A stretch of 36,664 nucleotides of DNA, from contig JAOZGJ010000029.1 in NCBI GenBank assembly GCA_027491785.1, positions 1-36,664 of the forward strand. Direction: 5' to 3'. The DNA comes from Thermoproteota archaeon. Its GTDB lineage: Archaea; Korarchaeota; Korarchaeia; Korarchaeales; Korarchaeaceae. Positions 5,989-15,053 of this stretch are shown here, in pieces; the first letter of the stretch is position 1; each line of letters begins with the position of its first letter. The notes beneath the pieces are model-generated. The model saw nothing but the letters and a program-made list of their open reading frames with translations, was not told the origin of the DNA and made no database searches. The position numbers and the translations under genes were made by a program.

Positions 5989-8900
5989 TTTCTTAGGGCG
6001 AGGAATGTAAGGTAAATGGACTTAACTCTCTCCTCCAGTACATCCTCAACTTTTTCCCTGAGATACCTAGCATATTTCCGCCAATCCAAATTCTTCTCTT
6101 CCTCTATACGGCTTATGGATCTCCTAGCCTCCACAATAGCCTCCATTAATGATCTATTCATTCCCCACATATCTCGAGATATTTCCTCTAATGAGATCGG
6201 GGATGTTCCTAGAAATTCTTCAACGATAGGCATTAGTTCAACTACCTTTCCCTCTGACTTCAGACCTTGAAGGACATATGCTAAGGTCTTCTGGCCTAGT
6301 TGACCGAGATCCCTCACTAATGATTCGAAGTTCCAGCATACCAAAGTAAATCCGGAGTTCACGGCTTCTTCCATGACCTTCAAATCAAAGCTCTCGACAT
6401 CATGAAATTCCTTCGTTACAGCCTTTACACTGACCTCCTCTCCATCATATAGAGAAATCACCCCTAAAGTAAGAGAACTTGAGAGAGGTATACTAGCGAG
6501 ATCTATAGAAAGGATTCTGTGGGCTTTAGATGGCTTAGGAACTAGAAATTCCTTTCCCTCCAATATAATGGGAATTCTTTGCCTCATTAGTATGTACTCT
6601 ACTGCTCTTCTAGCGAACTTTTTAGCCAAGTCCCATCTCAGGCCAGAGGTTACCAGCTCGTAATGAGCTTGGTCGTCTATCAACATCATCAGGATCTCTG
6701 AAAGGTCATTAGGCTCAAAGGAGTCAACCTTCTTCGCTACATTTACCCAATCTATCTCTTTGATAAGTCCAGCTGCCTCTGGCTCGTGAATTAGCATGAC
6801 CTTCTTATCTCCTATATTAGCGACATCGTAGACTAAAGCATCCACCGGAATGTTCATGCTCACTCTGAGTACTAGCAATAGGGTGGCTAGGCCTATTCTA
6901 AGCCAAGTCAGGTCCTCATTAGGCTCTAACTCTATAGAAACTCCATAGGTATAGTCCCTATATATCCCACCTGTGGGGCCTATTACTGGGAGTGATTTGC
7001 TCTCTCTGATGAAGAGCGTCCTTTCTTTAACGGCTATAGGTCTTATTTTGCTGGAAGTTATCTTCCAATAGACCCTATTCGGGATTTTCGTCCTTAAGCC
7101 AAATCCGTCAACCGGTGGATCTACAACACACAGCACCTCACTTCCCAATCTTCCTCTATAGTAGTCATCTACTATATCAGCTCTTTCCCCCCATTCTATC
7201 TTGGTTTTCTCGTATTCCTCCAAAACGAATGCTAGCGGATCAAAAGAGTATATCGTAGAATATGAGAAGGGTTCCTCTAATATTCCCGTTATGATCCTTC
7301 CTCTCCTAAGGAAATCAATTACTATGGAATCGTTACTATAATCTATGGATCCCGGCTGAAATCTCTCAACTAGATCACAATGTCCTATATCTTCCAAATA
7401 ACGGAGATTTTCTCCCTCCCTTAAAGCCCTCTTAAAACCATATGGGGGACCGAATTCGTAAAAGTTGAGACTATCCCATACTCTCTTGCCCCTTCTCGTC
7501 AAAGACCCATGGGAAATCAGATCGAGTTCCTTTAAGAGATCTAGCTCTTCACTAGTGAGCTGATCCCTCAGCCTTGGATGAATGAACTTATAGAGTCCCT
7601 CAAATAACGTTGAGTACTTGTTGCTAGGGTTGACAAGAGCAATCTCCAATGAGAGGCCTAGCCATTCCTTCACAGCATCGGTTCCCCTTAGAAGGAGCTC
7701 TCTATCCCATCTATAAAGTGGAAATATCACAGTCTCAGTCCAACTAAGCTCTTCTCGCCTTCCTTTCCTTCCCTCACGTTGTTTAAACTCCCTAACACTT
7801 TCAGGTAATCCTAGATGAACTACTCTAACTACGGTTCCTATGTCCAATCCTTGGGAGAGCGTTCTCGGACTTATCAGTACCTTTATACCACCTTTTCTTG
7901 CGGCTTCCTCTATCTCCTCTCTCTCCTCCTTTGAAACTAGGTGGTGATGAGATGCAACATTTTCCAGTCCGAATTCTGTCTTTAGCCTCCTTTTTAGATT
8001 CTCAGCAGATCTTACTCCTCTAGTAAAGACTAGAGTGACCCCATCGTCTTCAGCGTAATGACTTATTACCTCTGCCGGATCTAATTCGGGCTGAGGTATA
8101 TCAACCCCAACGGATCGAAGTAACTCAACCACCTTGTATACCTGACCCTCGAAGTGTTCATAATTCTCAATAGCTTCCCTCAGATCTTCTCCTATGGGAA
8201 GAGAGAGGAGCTCTTCCTTATGTCGCTGAACTATATCCCATATCTTCTTTATGTTTTTCCCTAGTATTAGATATACGTCATTACGAACTCTAAATTGCCT
8301 TCCCTTCACTATTGTCGTCTCTCTACCGTTTATAGCCGTTAAAGTGCTTGCTAGATCTTCAGGATTGCCTAATGTGGCTGTAAGTATGACGAATTGAGGA
8401 GGCTTATCCACTAACAGAGAGATTATCCTCATCATGGACAGGAGTAGCGCTAATTCCCTTGGTCCATAAAAATCTAGCTCGTCTATGACTAAGAGGTCTA
8501 TCTTCTCGAGGAAACCAGATAAATACGATCCTTTCGTTGCTATTCTCTTTAGATCTGTCATTAGAAAGGCTGGATTGGTTACTAGGAGATCTAGCTCTGA
8601 GATCTCCTCCTTAAGACGAGATCTACCCATCTCCTTTATGAACCGAGTCCTCCTCTTTGCATCAATTACCTTGGATTTTAGATCTATAGCCTTAGAATAT
8701 TCTTCTAGCCTCTTTATCTGATCGTTAGCCAAAGCTAAGGTGGGATATATAGCTAAAACCCTCTTTCCTTTAGCGGCATAAAAGAACCAAGCCTCTGTCT
8801 TTCCACTCCCTGTACCGGATATGAGAATTAGGTTCTTTCCCTCCTCAAGGGATCTTAGTGCCTCAGCCTGATGAGAATAAAGCTTCATATGAGATATCTC

Positions 8901-9047
8901 TGCGGCCTTTCCGGGATAAGAGGAAAGGGAAGGAAATATATCTCCAAAGGATAAGTCTATTCTATCAGGTTTAACTTCCCCTTCCGAATAACTATAATAG
9001 TTATAGCCTAATATTTCCAATAAAGTGGAGGTAGATACTCGGACCAA
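5982..9047 (-). CDS. SF2 DEAD/DEAH-like helicase with C-terminal RNase-H-like domain
   Basis: A 1021-residue protein. The N-terminal half is a superfamily 2 helicase with motif I SGTGSGKTEAWFF, Ia IYPTLALANDQ, II DELD, III TATLGN, V QGLDIG and VI QREGRKGRR, resembling COG1205 (MrfA/YprA) and Lhr helicases. The middle part is unassigned; I see no clear four-cysteine zinc site as in MrfA. Residues from about 844 look like an RNase-H-fold nuclease of the YprB type: RILSIDLAS (strand 1, D849), a second strand LGVISLYDG, then LVCWNFESLVRDL and VVELMPIVEEFLG. The usual DxE of strand 1 is DLA here, so activity is uncertain. TTG 9047 has AGGTAGGA upstream. It follows hsp20 by 5 bases and is the last gene of the resection operon, pointing to DNA repair. 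Confidence 0.8.
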   Translation of the reverse strand: MVRVSTSTLLEILGYNYYSYSEGEVKPDRIDLSFGDIFPSLSSYPGKAAEISHMKLYSHQAEALRSLEEGKNLILISGTGSGKTEAWFFYAAKGKRVLAIYPTLALANDQIKRLEEYSKAIDLKSKVIDAKRRTRFIKEMGRSRLKEEISELDLLVTNPAFLMTDLKRIATKGSYLSGFLEKIDLLVIDELDFYGPRELALLLSMMRIISLLVDKPPQFVILTATLGNPEDLASTLTAINGRETTIVKGRQFRVRNDVYLILGKNIKKIWDIVQRHKEELLSLPIGEDLREAIENYEHFEGQVYKVVELLRSVGVDIPQPELDPAEVISHYAEDDGVTLVFTRGVRSAENLKRRLKTEFGLENVASHHHLVSKEEREEIEEAARKGGIKVLISPRTLSQGLDIGTVVRVVHLGLPESVREFKQREGRKGRREELSWTETVIFPLYRWDRELLLRGTDAVKEWLGLSLEIALVNPSNKYSTLFEGLYKFIHPRLRDQLTSEELDLLKELDLISHGSLTRRGKRVWDSLNFYEFGPPYGFKRALREGENLRYLEDIGHCDLVERFQPGSIDYSNDSIVIDFLRRGRIITGILEEPFSYSTIYSFDPLAFVLEEYEKTKIEWGERADIVDDYYRGRLGSEVLCVVDPPVDGFGLRTKIPNRVYWKITSSKIRPIAVKERTLFIRESKSLPVIGPTGGIYRDYTYGVSIELEPNEDLTWLRIGLATLLLVLRVSMNIPVDALVYDVANIGDKKVMLIHEPEAAGLIKEIDWVNVAKKVDSFEPNDLSEILMMLIDDQAHYELVTSGLRWDLAKKFARRAVEYILMRQRIPIILEGKEFLVPKPSKAHRILSIDLASIPLSSSLTLGVISLYDGEEVSVKAVTKEFHDVESFDLKVMEEAVNSGFTLVCWNFESLVRDLGQLGQKTLAYVLQGLKSEGKVVELMPIVEEFLGTSPISLEEISRDMWGMNRSLMEAIVEARRSISRIEEEKNLDWRKYARYLREKVEDVLEERVKSIYLTFLALRNQ

Positions 9048-9052
9048 GGGTC

Positions 9053-9511
9053 CTACCTTTTAGGTATCCTCACCTCTAGGATGCCGTTCCTGTAAGTGGC
9101 CTTCGTCTTCTTAGGGTCTATATTAATAGGGAGATGCAGTTTCTTCAAGAGTTCACCGGCCTTTATAGTGATATCCTTTCCCTTGACTCTAACGGAGATA
9201 TCCTCCTTCCTCATACCTGGAGCATCCACTACTATTATTATCTCCTCATCAAGCTCAATAACATCTATTCCTTGCTCCTCTAGCTCCAAAGGAGCACCTC
9301 CCCTTCCGATTCCAAACTCATCACCGCTATCCGAGGGGTAACCCTCTCCTGCGGATTCGTCTCCTAGAGGAAAACCACTATCCCAAGTTGTAATATCACC
9401 ATTTATAAATTTTGATAGATCCTCATCCATTTTCTTAAGTAAATCAATCATATCCTTCACAAAGTGATCGAAAGGATCATCATAAGGTTTTCTTTTCCTA
9501 TTCTCGTCCAA
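9053..9511 (-). CDS. hsp20: Hsp20/α-crystallin-family small heat-shock protein
   Basis: A 152-residue protein. The N-terminus is helical and charged (residues 1-40), then comes an acidic Gly/Ser-rich linker (about 45-75), then an α-crystallin or CS-like β-sandwich (about 78-152) with IIIVVDAPGMRKEDISVRV and a final strand GILEVRIPKR. Small heat-shock proteins hold unfolding proteins. The protein ends right after the last β-strand and lacks the C-terminal extension with the I-x-I motif that most Hsp20 proteins use for oligomer assembly, so it may stay small or act as a p23/CS-type cofactor. The start is TTG at 9511, with a G-run at 9522-9517 as a poor ribosome-binding site that is buried in a hairpin. 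It lies between rad50 (34 bases) and the helicase (5 bases). Confidence 0.8.
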   Translation of the reverse strand: MDENRKRKPYDDPFDHFVKDMIDLLKKMDEDLSKFINGDITTWDSGFPLGDESAGEGYPSDSGDEFGIGRGGAPLELEEQGIDVIELDEEIIIVVDAPGMRKEDISVRVKGKDITIKAGELLKKLHLPINIDPKKTKATYRNGILEVRIPKR

Positions 9512-9516
9512 GGGGT

Positions 9517-9540
9517 CCCCCCATTTACTACGTAAGGGGG
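9517..9540 (-). promoter_or_regulatory. hairpin masking the hsp20 ribosome-binding site, candidate RNA thermometer
   Basis: In the minus-strand transcript, CCCCC (9540-9536) pairs with GGGGG (9521-9517) and TTAC (9535-9532) with GTAA (9528-9525), with a 3-base loop and a 3-base bulge on one side. The G-run is the only ribosome-binding-site-like sequence before the TTG at 9511. It lies in the largest gap of an otherwise tightly packed operon. RNA thermometers before small heat-shock genes are well known in bacteria (ROSE, fourU); this one is inferred from pairing alone. Confidence 0.4.
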
Positions 9541-9545
9541 ACTAT

Positions 9546-12263
9546 TTAATCACTAACATGCCCTTCCTCATCCAATACCTCGATCCTCGAAGTGTCTCCA
9601 GATTTACTAACTAGTATCGAATGGGTAGCTATATCTCTAAACCTAGCTGAATGAGTTACAATTATCATTTGAGGGACGTTTAGGGAGGATACCGTCTCTA
9701 TAAGAGCATTTATTCTCTCTTCATCCAAGTGGATGGTCGGCTCATCCAAAATGAATGTCTCCACCCTAGTCATGAGATATCGGGCAATTGCTAGCCTTAG
9801 GGCGAGGGCCAGCGATACCCTTTCACCTCCACTCAATCTATTAAATGAGAAGATAGAGTTGCCTCTCCTTAGATAAGGGGTGAAATCGTCATCGAGGTAT
9901 ACCGAATCATAATCAAAATTAAAGGAGCTGAATATCGTGTTCAGCTCCTCTTCTATCGAAGGCTTAGCTCTTTCCCTTATCAAAGTCTGTATTCCCTTAT
10001 CCCTGCTGAAAACTTCCCTGATCTTGATTATCTTCGATCTAAACCTACTTAACTTCTCTCTTTTAGCCCTCAGTTCCTTAAGTCGCTCTTTCTTCTCTCT
10101 CAATTGATTAATTTGTGATTCTAGCTCCTCGATCTTTCCGAGTAACTTGTTCTTCTTCCTTATAACCTCATTAAAGGAAACCTCTAAGTTTTCCAACTCC
10201 TTCCTCATGCTACGCAATCTGGTCGGATCGTAGCCGAGGGAAGAAATCTCCTCCCTCACGAGCCTTAACTCATCATTCATGCCTCCCAAGTTTCCCTTCA
10301 TTCTCTCTATATCTCTCTTCAGCGAGTCCCTTGTAGATAGTAGACCCTTCAACCTTTGCATTTCTTTAAAAGCAGCTAGGGATCTATTATACTCCTCATC
10401 TAGGGATCTCTCATCCAAACCGAGAGCTGATATCCTCTTCCTTAATTTCTCCTCAATACTCATCACCTTCTCCTTGAGGGATTCTATGCTCTCCTCACTC
10501 AATTCCCTTCTAATCTCTTCTATAATGGGTAGAAGCCCCTCTTTTTTGGAGATTTCGCTCTTTAATCTATTTATCTGCTGTTCCAGTTTATCTAAGTCAG
10601 TTAATTTTTCTCTTAGTGGCTCGATAAGGTTATTTAGTTCATTTAGATCTTTCTCAATTTCTCTTAACTCTTTAATATCGCTCTCGAGCTTTACCCTCAA
10701 TCTGCTGATCTCGGACACGTTGAAGGACTTGAGATTGTTCAATCTATCCTTCATCTCTGAGATTCTACTGGCTAGAACCTTGATCTTGTTATCGTAATTT
10801 TCATATTCGACCTTCAATAGTTTTATTTCATCGAGCAGTTTTCTCCTTAGCCTTTCAACAGATTCCCTGTCTAGATTCGAGCCACAGAGGGGACATTTAT
10901 CTATGTTTCCCCTTAGATCATCTAAATATCTCTTATTGTGCTCCATTCTTTCATTTGTCTTAGATCTCTCTTCTCTCAGGGAAGATAAGGAAATTTCTAA
11001 TTCATTGATCTTGGATTCCAAAGATTCAATCTCCTCGGTTATAATGCGATCCACATCGCTGGATTCATTAAGCTCTAGGCCTATCAAGCTAGATAAATCA
11101 GCTAATAGATTTCTAAGCTTACTTCTCTCCTCCATAACCTGGCTCCTAATTTCAGATGCTCTCCTCTCTGAGATCTTTAACCGCTCCTCTAGTCTTATCA
11201 GTCTATCCTTCAATGAGTTTAACCTGTTTACCTCATTCTCCAAGGATCTCTCCTTCTCCATCAATTTATCGAGAGATGCCACCTCCCTTTCATATAGATC
11301 AAGTTCGTTCCTTCTCCTCTCCAAGTAACTTAGCCTATCCCTAAGCCTCATAAGCCCGGATATCTGCTCCTTGATATCGGAGATTGCATCATATTTAGAG
11401 GCGAGCTCCTCTAACTCGGGTATCTTAGTAAGCTCCTCCTCAATCTTAGTAAGCTCCTCCTCCTTGCTTCTTATTTCGCCAGTCAACTGCCTTATATTGG
11501 CTAGAAGATTCTCTTCCCTAGCCTTCAGGCTCGCATACTTCCTATCTATCTCCTCTAAAGTTGAAAGATGCTTTTTGAGAGAACCTATCCTAGAGCTTAA
11601 ATCCCCTTCTTGTTTCTCTAGGGCTATCTTGTTCTCCTTAAGTCTCTCTAACTCCCCCAGTAAGCTAGCCTCCTCCTTGAAGACATCACCAATACCCCTC
11701 ATCTCGCTTTCGATGGAATATAGCTCGGCATCTAACTTGCTGATCACATTCTTTAGCTCCTCCCAAATGCCCTCTAAGGCCTCTATTCCCAGTAACTTAC
11801 CTATTAACTCCTTCCTTTTAGCTGGTGTCTGCTCTAATAGACCAGCTATTTCTCCCTGCTTCACATATATTGCTTGGAGGAACGTCTCCCTTCCAATTCC
11901 CAGCAGGGACTCCACCTGCTTTGATACCTTACTTTGATCCCTCTGAATCAATTTTCTCTTTCCATCTAGCAGCTCATAAAGGAGAGCGGACGACTCACTT
12001 CCTTTCTTCCTCTCCCTCACAATTAAGTAAAGATGGCCATCTAGCTCGAACTCCAGCTCAACTTTTAGTCCAGAAGATCCCGATCTTATTAAATTATCTT
12101 GATTCCTAATACTTCTCGGATATAGGGCATAGGAGATAGCTTCTAATATTGTCGTCTTACCGGCTCCGTTTTCCCCTATTATCGCATTTATACCATCGGA
12201 AAATGAGAGTTCTGTTCCCACATGAGAGCCGAAATTACGAAGGAGTACCCTCCTTATCCTCAA
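9546..12263 (-). CDS. rad50: DNA double-strand break repair ATPase Rad50
   Basis: A 905-residue SMC-like ATPase. It has an N-terminal Walker A (GENGAGKTTILEAISYAL), Q-loop region, long coiled coils (about 180-440 and 480-730), the zinc hook CPLC near residues 457-460, then the C-terminal signature LSGGERVSLALALRLA, Walker B (FILDEPTIHLD) and the H-loop (IVTHS). It dimerises through the hook and forms the MR complex with Mre11 to tether and open DNA ends. The start is TTG at 12263, two bases after the mre11 stop, with GAGGAGGAA as ribosome-binding site inside the mre11 end. Full length and intact. Confidence 0.97.
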   Translation of the reverse strand: MRIRRVLLRNFGSHVGTELSFSDGINAIIGENGAGKTTILEAISYALYPRSIRNQDNLIRSGSSGLKVELEFELDGHLYLIVRERKKGSESSALLYELLDGKRKLIQRDQSKVSKQVESLLGIGRETFLQAIYVKQGEIAGLLEQTPAKRKELIGKLLGIEALEGIWEELKNVISKLDAELYSIESEMRGIGDVFKEEASLLGELERLKENKIALEKQEGDLSSRIGSLKKHLSTLEEIDRKYASLKAREENLLANIRQLTGEIRSKEEELTKIEEELTKIPELEELASKYDAISDIKEQISGLMRLRDRLSYLERRRNELDLYEREVASLDKLMEKERSLENEVNRLNSLKDRLIRLEERLKISERRASEIRSQVMEERSKLRNLLADLSSLIGLELNESSDVDRIITEEIESLESKINELEISLSSLREERSKTNERMEHNKRYLDDLRGNIDKCPLCGSNLDRESVERLRRKLLDEIKLLKVEYENYDNKIKVLASRISEMKDRLNNLKSFNVSEISRLRVKLESDIKELREIEKDLNELNNLIEPLREKLTDLDKLEQQINRLKSEISKKEGLLPIIEEIRRELSEESIESLKEKVMSIEEKLRKRISALGLDERSLDEEYNRSLAAFKEMQRLKGLLSTRDSLKRDIERMKGNLGGMNDELRLVREEISSLGYDPTRLRSMRKELENLEVSFNEVIRKKNKLLGKIEELESQINQLREKKERLKELRAKREKLSRFRSKIIKIREVFSRDKGIQTLIRERAKPSIEEELNTIFSSFNFDYDSVYLDDDFTPYLRRGNSIFSFNRLSGGERVSLALALRLAIARYLMTRVETFILDEPTIHLDEERINALIETVSSLNVPQMIIVTHSARFRDIATHSILVSKSGDTSRIEVLDEEGHVSD

Positions 12264-12265
12264 AT

Positions 12266-13444
12266 TTATTCCTCCTCAGCCAATCTAAGTACCTCGTTAA
12301 CGAAAGCTTCCCCCCTTTTTCCCTCCCTATACCATAGATCAAAAATCCGTAAAGAAAGTCTCTTTTCATCTTCCTCCAACCTTATTGATTCTATGGCGTT
12401 TCTAACTAGGTCCTCCACACCTATTCCTGTGAGAATCTCTTTCTCTTCAACTTCAGAGGACTTCCTAAATTCCCTAACATTTACATGGAGGGATTTCTCC
12501 AATAAAGCCCTCCTAATCTCGATTGTAGGTAGACCCGCCCTCAGATTACCAGTTACCTGTACCTTTCCCATGACAACGGGTTTTATCTCGTAACTAGATA
12601 CATCCTTCACCAGCTTCTCTATCAACATGTATAGATCCCTTGTACTCTCAATCTTCTCCGAAAATAGGATGAAGGGCCTAGTTTTCAGCTTAATTTCCTT
12701 TATATCAATACCATCTCTGTCGAGATCTACGGAGAGTATATACTTTCCCTCTCTCATGTATGTAGATATTTCTCTGGTCTCTATAACTTCTGTGGATCCA
12801 GAGTATGCAAATACCCTCATACCGCTCCTTCTCACAACCTTGTTATGGTAGTGTCCCATAGCTGTGTAGTTGAATGAGCTTTTAGCTATATCTGAAAAGT
12901 CTATTTCAGGGTATATTGCCTTGATCATACCTTTAACTCCCTGATGTATCATGAGAACAGAAAGGCAGTTACAAAGGCCTCTAGCTTTCCTATCGAGGCT
13001 TTCTATCGTATCAGCTATCCTCACACCTCTACTTGCATAAGGGACACCTGCTATAACAAGATCTCCGATCCTCTTTAATCCAGGGCTTAGCCTGATGAAG
13101 AGATTGCCATATCCGATCTTACTGAAGAGCTTTTCTAGGTTAATGAGGGGAGAAGTAATCCTCTTCCTGATAGTATCAGCTCCTAACTCGTGGTTTCCCT
13201 CTATTATGGCAATTGGTATCCCCCTTTCCACGATCCTTAGAATCCCCTCAAAAGCCCTGACAAAGGCCCTTGGGTGGGGCCTGTAACTATCAAACAGATC
13301 CCCTGTATGCACTATCAAGTCTGGCTTCTCCTTTAGAGCTAAGTCTATCGCCTGATTAAACGCCCTGTATAGATCTTCCTCTCTCTCAGCTAAATGGAAT
13401 TGGGCTTTCCCGAGGTGATTATCTGACATATGTACGATTCTCAT
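12266..13444 (-). CDS. mre11: DNA double-strand break repair nuclease Mre11
   Basis: A 392-residue calcineurin-like phosphoesterase with the Mre11 metal-binding series: D8 and H10 in MSDNHLGK, HTGDLFD, EGNHE, VLMIHQG and GHYHNK. The capping domain and the C-terminal Rad50-binding helices (about residues 330-392) follow. Mre11 has 3'-5' exonuclease and endonuclease activity and starts end resection with Rad50. ATG 13444 lies 1 base after the herA stop, so the genes are surely cotranscribed. Confidence 0.97.
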   Translation of the reverse strand: MRIVHMSDNHLGKAQFHLAEREEDLYRAFNQAIDLALKEKPDLIVHTGDLFDSYRPHPRAFVRAFEGILRIVERGIPIAIIEGNHELGADTIRKRITSPLINLEKLFSKIGYGNLFIRLSPGLKRIGDLVIAGVPYASRGVRIADTIESLDRKARGLCNCLSVLMIHQGVKGMIKAIYPEIDFSDIAKSSFNYTAMGHYHNKVVRRSGMRVFAYSGSTEVIETREISTYMREGKYILSVDLDRDGIDIKEIKLKTRPFILFSEKIESTRDLYMLIEKLVKDVSSYEIKPVVMGKVQVTGNLRAGLPTIEIRRALLEKSLHVNVREFRKSSEVEEKEILTGIGVEDLVRNAIESIRLEEDEKRLSLRIFDLWYREGKRGEAFVNEVLRLAEEE

Positions 13445-13445
13445 C

Positions 13446-15053
13446 CTAATCGCCTATAGCTTCGTAATATTCATCTGGAGTAGCGTTAAGTCTATTTTTC
13501 AGCCCTTCTTTCCACATTTCATATGCCCTTAAACTTTCTCCTCCCCTCTTTCCTTCAAAGAGACGGACTTTTACCAGAGCAGGTATCTTAACCATGGGTC
13601 CCACGACGATAGCCTCACCGACATTGAGTGAGGGAAGATAGGAGATCATTTCTTCACTGAGGAATTCCGTTGCCCTCCTTATGTAAGCCTGATCATCTGG
13701 CTCCACAACACGTAAGATTATCTTATTTACCATCTGAGAGAGCACATCTGAGTTAAGGCGTTTAGGTCTTTGGCTAACTAAGCAGAGCCCAACCCCAAAC
13801 TTCCTCCCTTCCTTCGCTATAGAACTTGCAGCTTGAGAAGTATAGGTATACTCAACGGAGGGAATCAGTGTATGGGCCTCCTCTAATACAGCCAGCACGG
13901 GAGATGGAAACTCAAGATATCCCCTACCAGTTCTTTTAGCTTTCGCCCTATAGAGTATTGTATAAAGGGTTTTCCCTGCCACTACATCAGTGAGGTCCGA
14001 ATCTAGCTGCCCCAAATCAACTATTAGCAGCTTTCCGTAGTTGAGATGATCTGCTAGCTCACCAGCTGCTGGTTTCAATACTCTACCATACTTAGTTCTA
14101 ATGAAATCTACTTTAGCTAGAAGGCTTTCTATGCTCCCCTTATCGCCAGGCGTGTATCTAAGGAGGTAAGGATCATCCTCATTATCCTTTTCCTTCATAA
14201 GAGAGAGCTTAACTATGGCCTGTATGCCGGCCAACAAATCATCCCTATCTGCCCTCAGTTCGGCCTTATCCAAATATTCTCCTAGTCTCTCCTTAATGAG
14301 AAGCTCCTTAGCACTCCTGAATGCAGCTTTTAGGTAAATGAATTGCTTTGGAGCGCTATCATATGTTACCCTCATGAGATTTCCCAGCTCCTCTACCGAC
14401 AGGGTATTTGGATCAAGTATGGGATCTATGATCTCAACCTCGCAGTGAGGACAGTCCAACGACATTCCAGCATATTCAGAGTGGACATCGAATAGGATAG
14501 CAACGCCCCCCATTCTAATGATCTCATCTAGGATGACAGCTACCGAATTAGATTTCCCACCCCCAGTAACTGCAAGTACAGCGAGATGCCTAGAGATAAG
14601 CTCATCGGGATCCAGATGAATAACTACATCTTCTCTAGTCAGAAGATTTCCTAGCTTTATTCCTTCCTTACCAGGAGGGGGTGCGAATATCCTTTGAAGC
14701 AATTCAGCTGGTGCTCTTCTCACTAGAGCGCCTGTAGGGGGAGGTGCACGAGGTAAGCCAGCCAGCTTTTGGCCTTCGAGTTTACCTATCATTCTTATAG
14801 TAGCCTTTAGCCAATCCGATGGCGACCCAACTACTTCAAGAATTGTATCGTAGTAATTAGCCTGAAGAAGATCGCTTCTAGCTAATTCAAGGGCCCCCCT
14901 CACCACGTTACTAATCATTCCTAGGAGATTAGATTCATCTCCTTCCACTACAACATAATCTCCTACTTTAGGAACAACTCCTTGGTAAGAGATCATGTCT
15001 GCTTGGACTGGAGTAGAGTTAGGAGCTATCCTCCCTAGGACATCACTCTCCAA
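13446..15053 (-). CDS. herA: HerA DNA translocase/helicase
   Basis: A 535-residue hexameric FtsK/VirB4-type ATPase. It has an N-terminal HAS-barrel (about 1-130), Walker A VTGGGKSNSV (about 162-171), the HSEYAG segment, Walker B LAVLEEAHTLIP, and an arginine-finger region near EGRKFGVGLCLVSQRPKRLN. HerA translocates on DNA and activates NurA to resect 5' strands after Mre11-Rad50 has opened the end. It starts at TTG 15053 with GGGAGGGAG upstream and overlaps nurA by 11 bases. Confidence 0.97.
   Translation of the reverse strand: MESDVLGRIAPNSTPVQADMISYQGVVPKVGDYVVVEGDESNLLGMISNVVRGALELARSDLLQANYYDTILEVVGSPSDWLKATIRMIGKLEGQKLAGLPRAPPPTGALVRRAPAELLQRIFAPPPGKEGIKLGNLLTREDVVIHLDPDELISRHLAVLAVTGGGKSNSVAVILDEIIRMGGVAILFDVHSEYAGMSLDCPHCEVEIIDPILDPNTLSVEELGNLMRVTYDSAPKQFIYLKAAFRSAKELLIKERLGEYLDKAELRADRDDLLAGIQAIVKLSLMKEKDNEDDPYLLRYTPGDKGSIESLLAKVDFIRTKYGRVLKPAAGELADHLNYGKLLIVDLGQLDSDLTDVVAGKTLYTILYRAKAKRTGRGYLEFPSPVLAVLEEAHTLIPSVEYTYTSQAASSIAKEGRKFGVGLCLVSQRPKRLNSDVLSQMVNKIILRVVEPDDQAYIRRATEFLSEEMISYLPSLNVGEAIVVGPMVKIPALVKVRLFEGKRGGESLRAYEMWKEGLKNRLNATPDEYYEAIGD

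Noticed and set aside
9511-9520. Palindrome GGGGTCCCC as a hairpin on its own
   Set aside because: A one-base loop cannot fold in RNA; the pairing of the C-run 9540-9536 with the G-run is the feasible one.
9546-12263. Long open frames on the plus strand inside rad50 (for example 10279-10797 and 11371-11937), rich in Ser and Leu
   Set aside because: They mirror the Glu/Lys/Leu-rich coiled-coil codons of rad50 on the opposite strand and have no ribosome-binding site or known domain.
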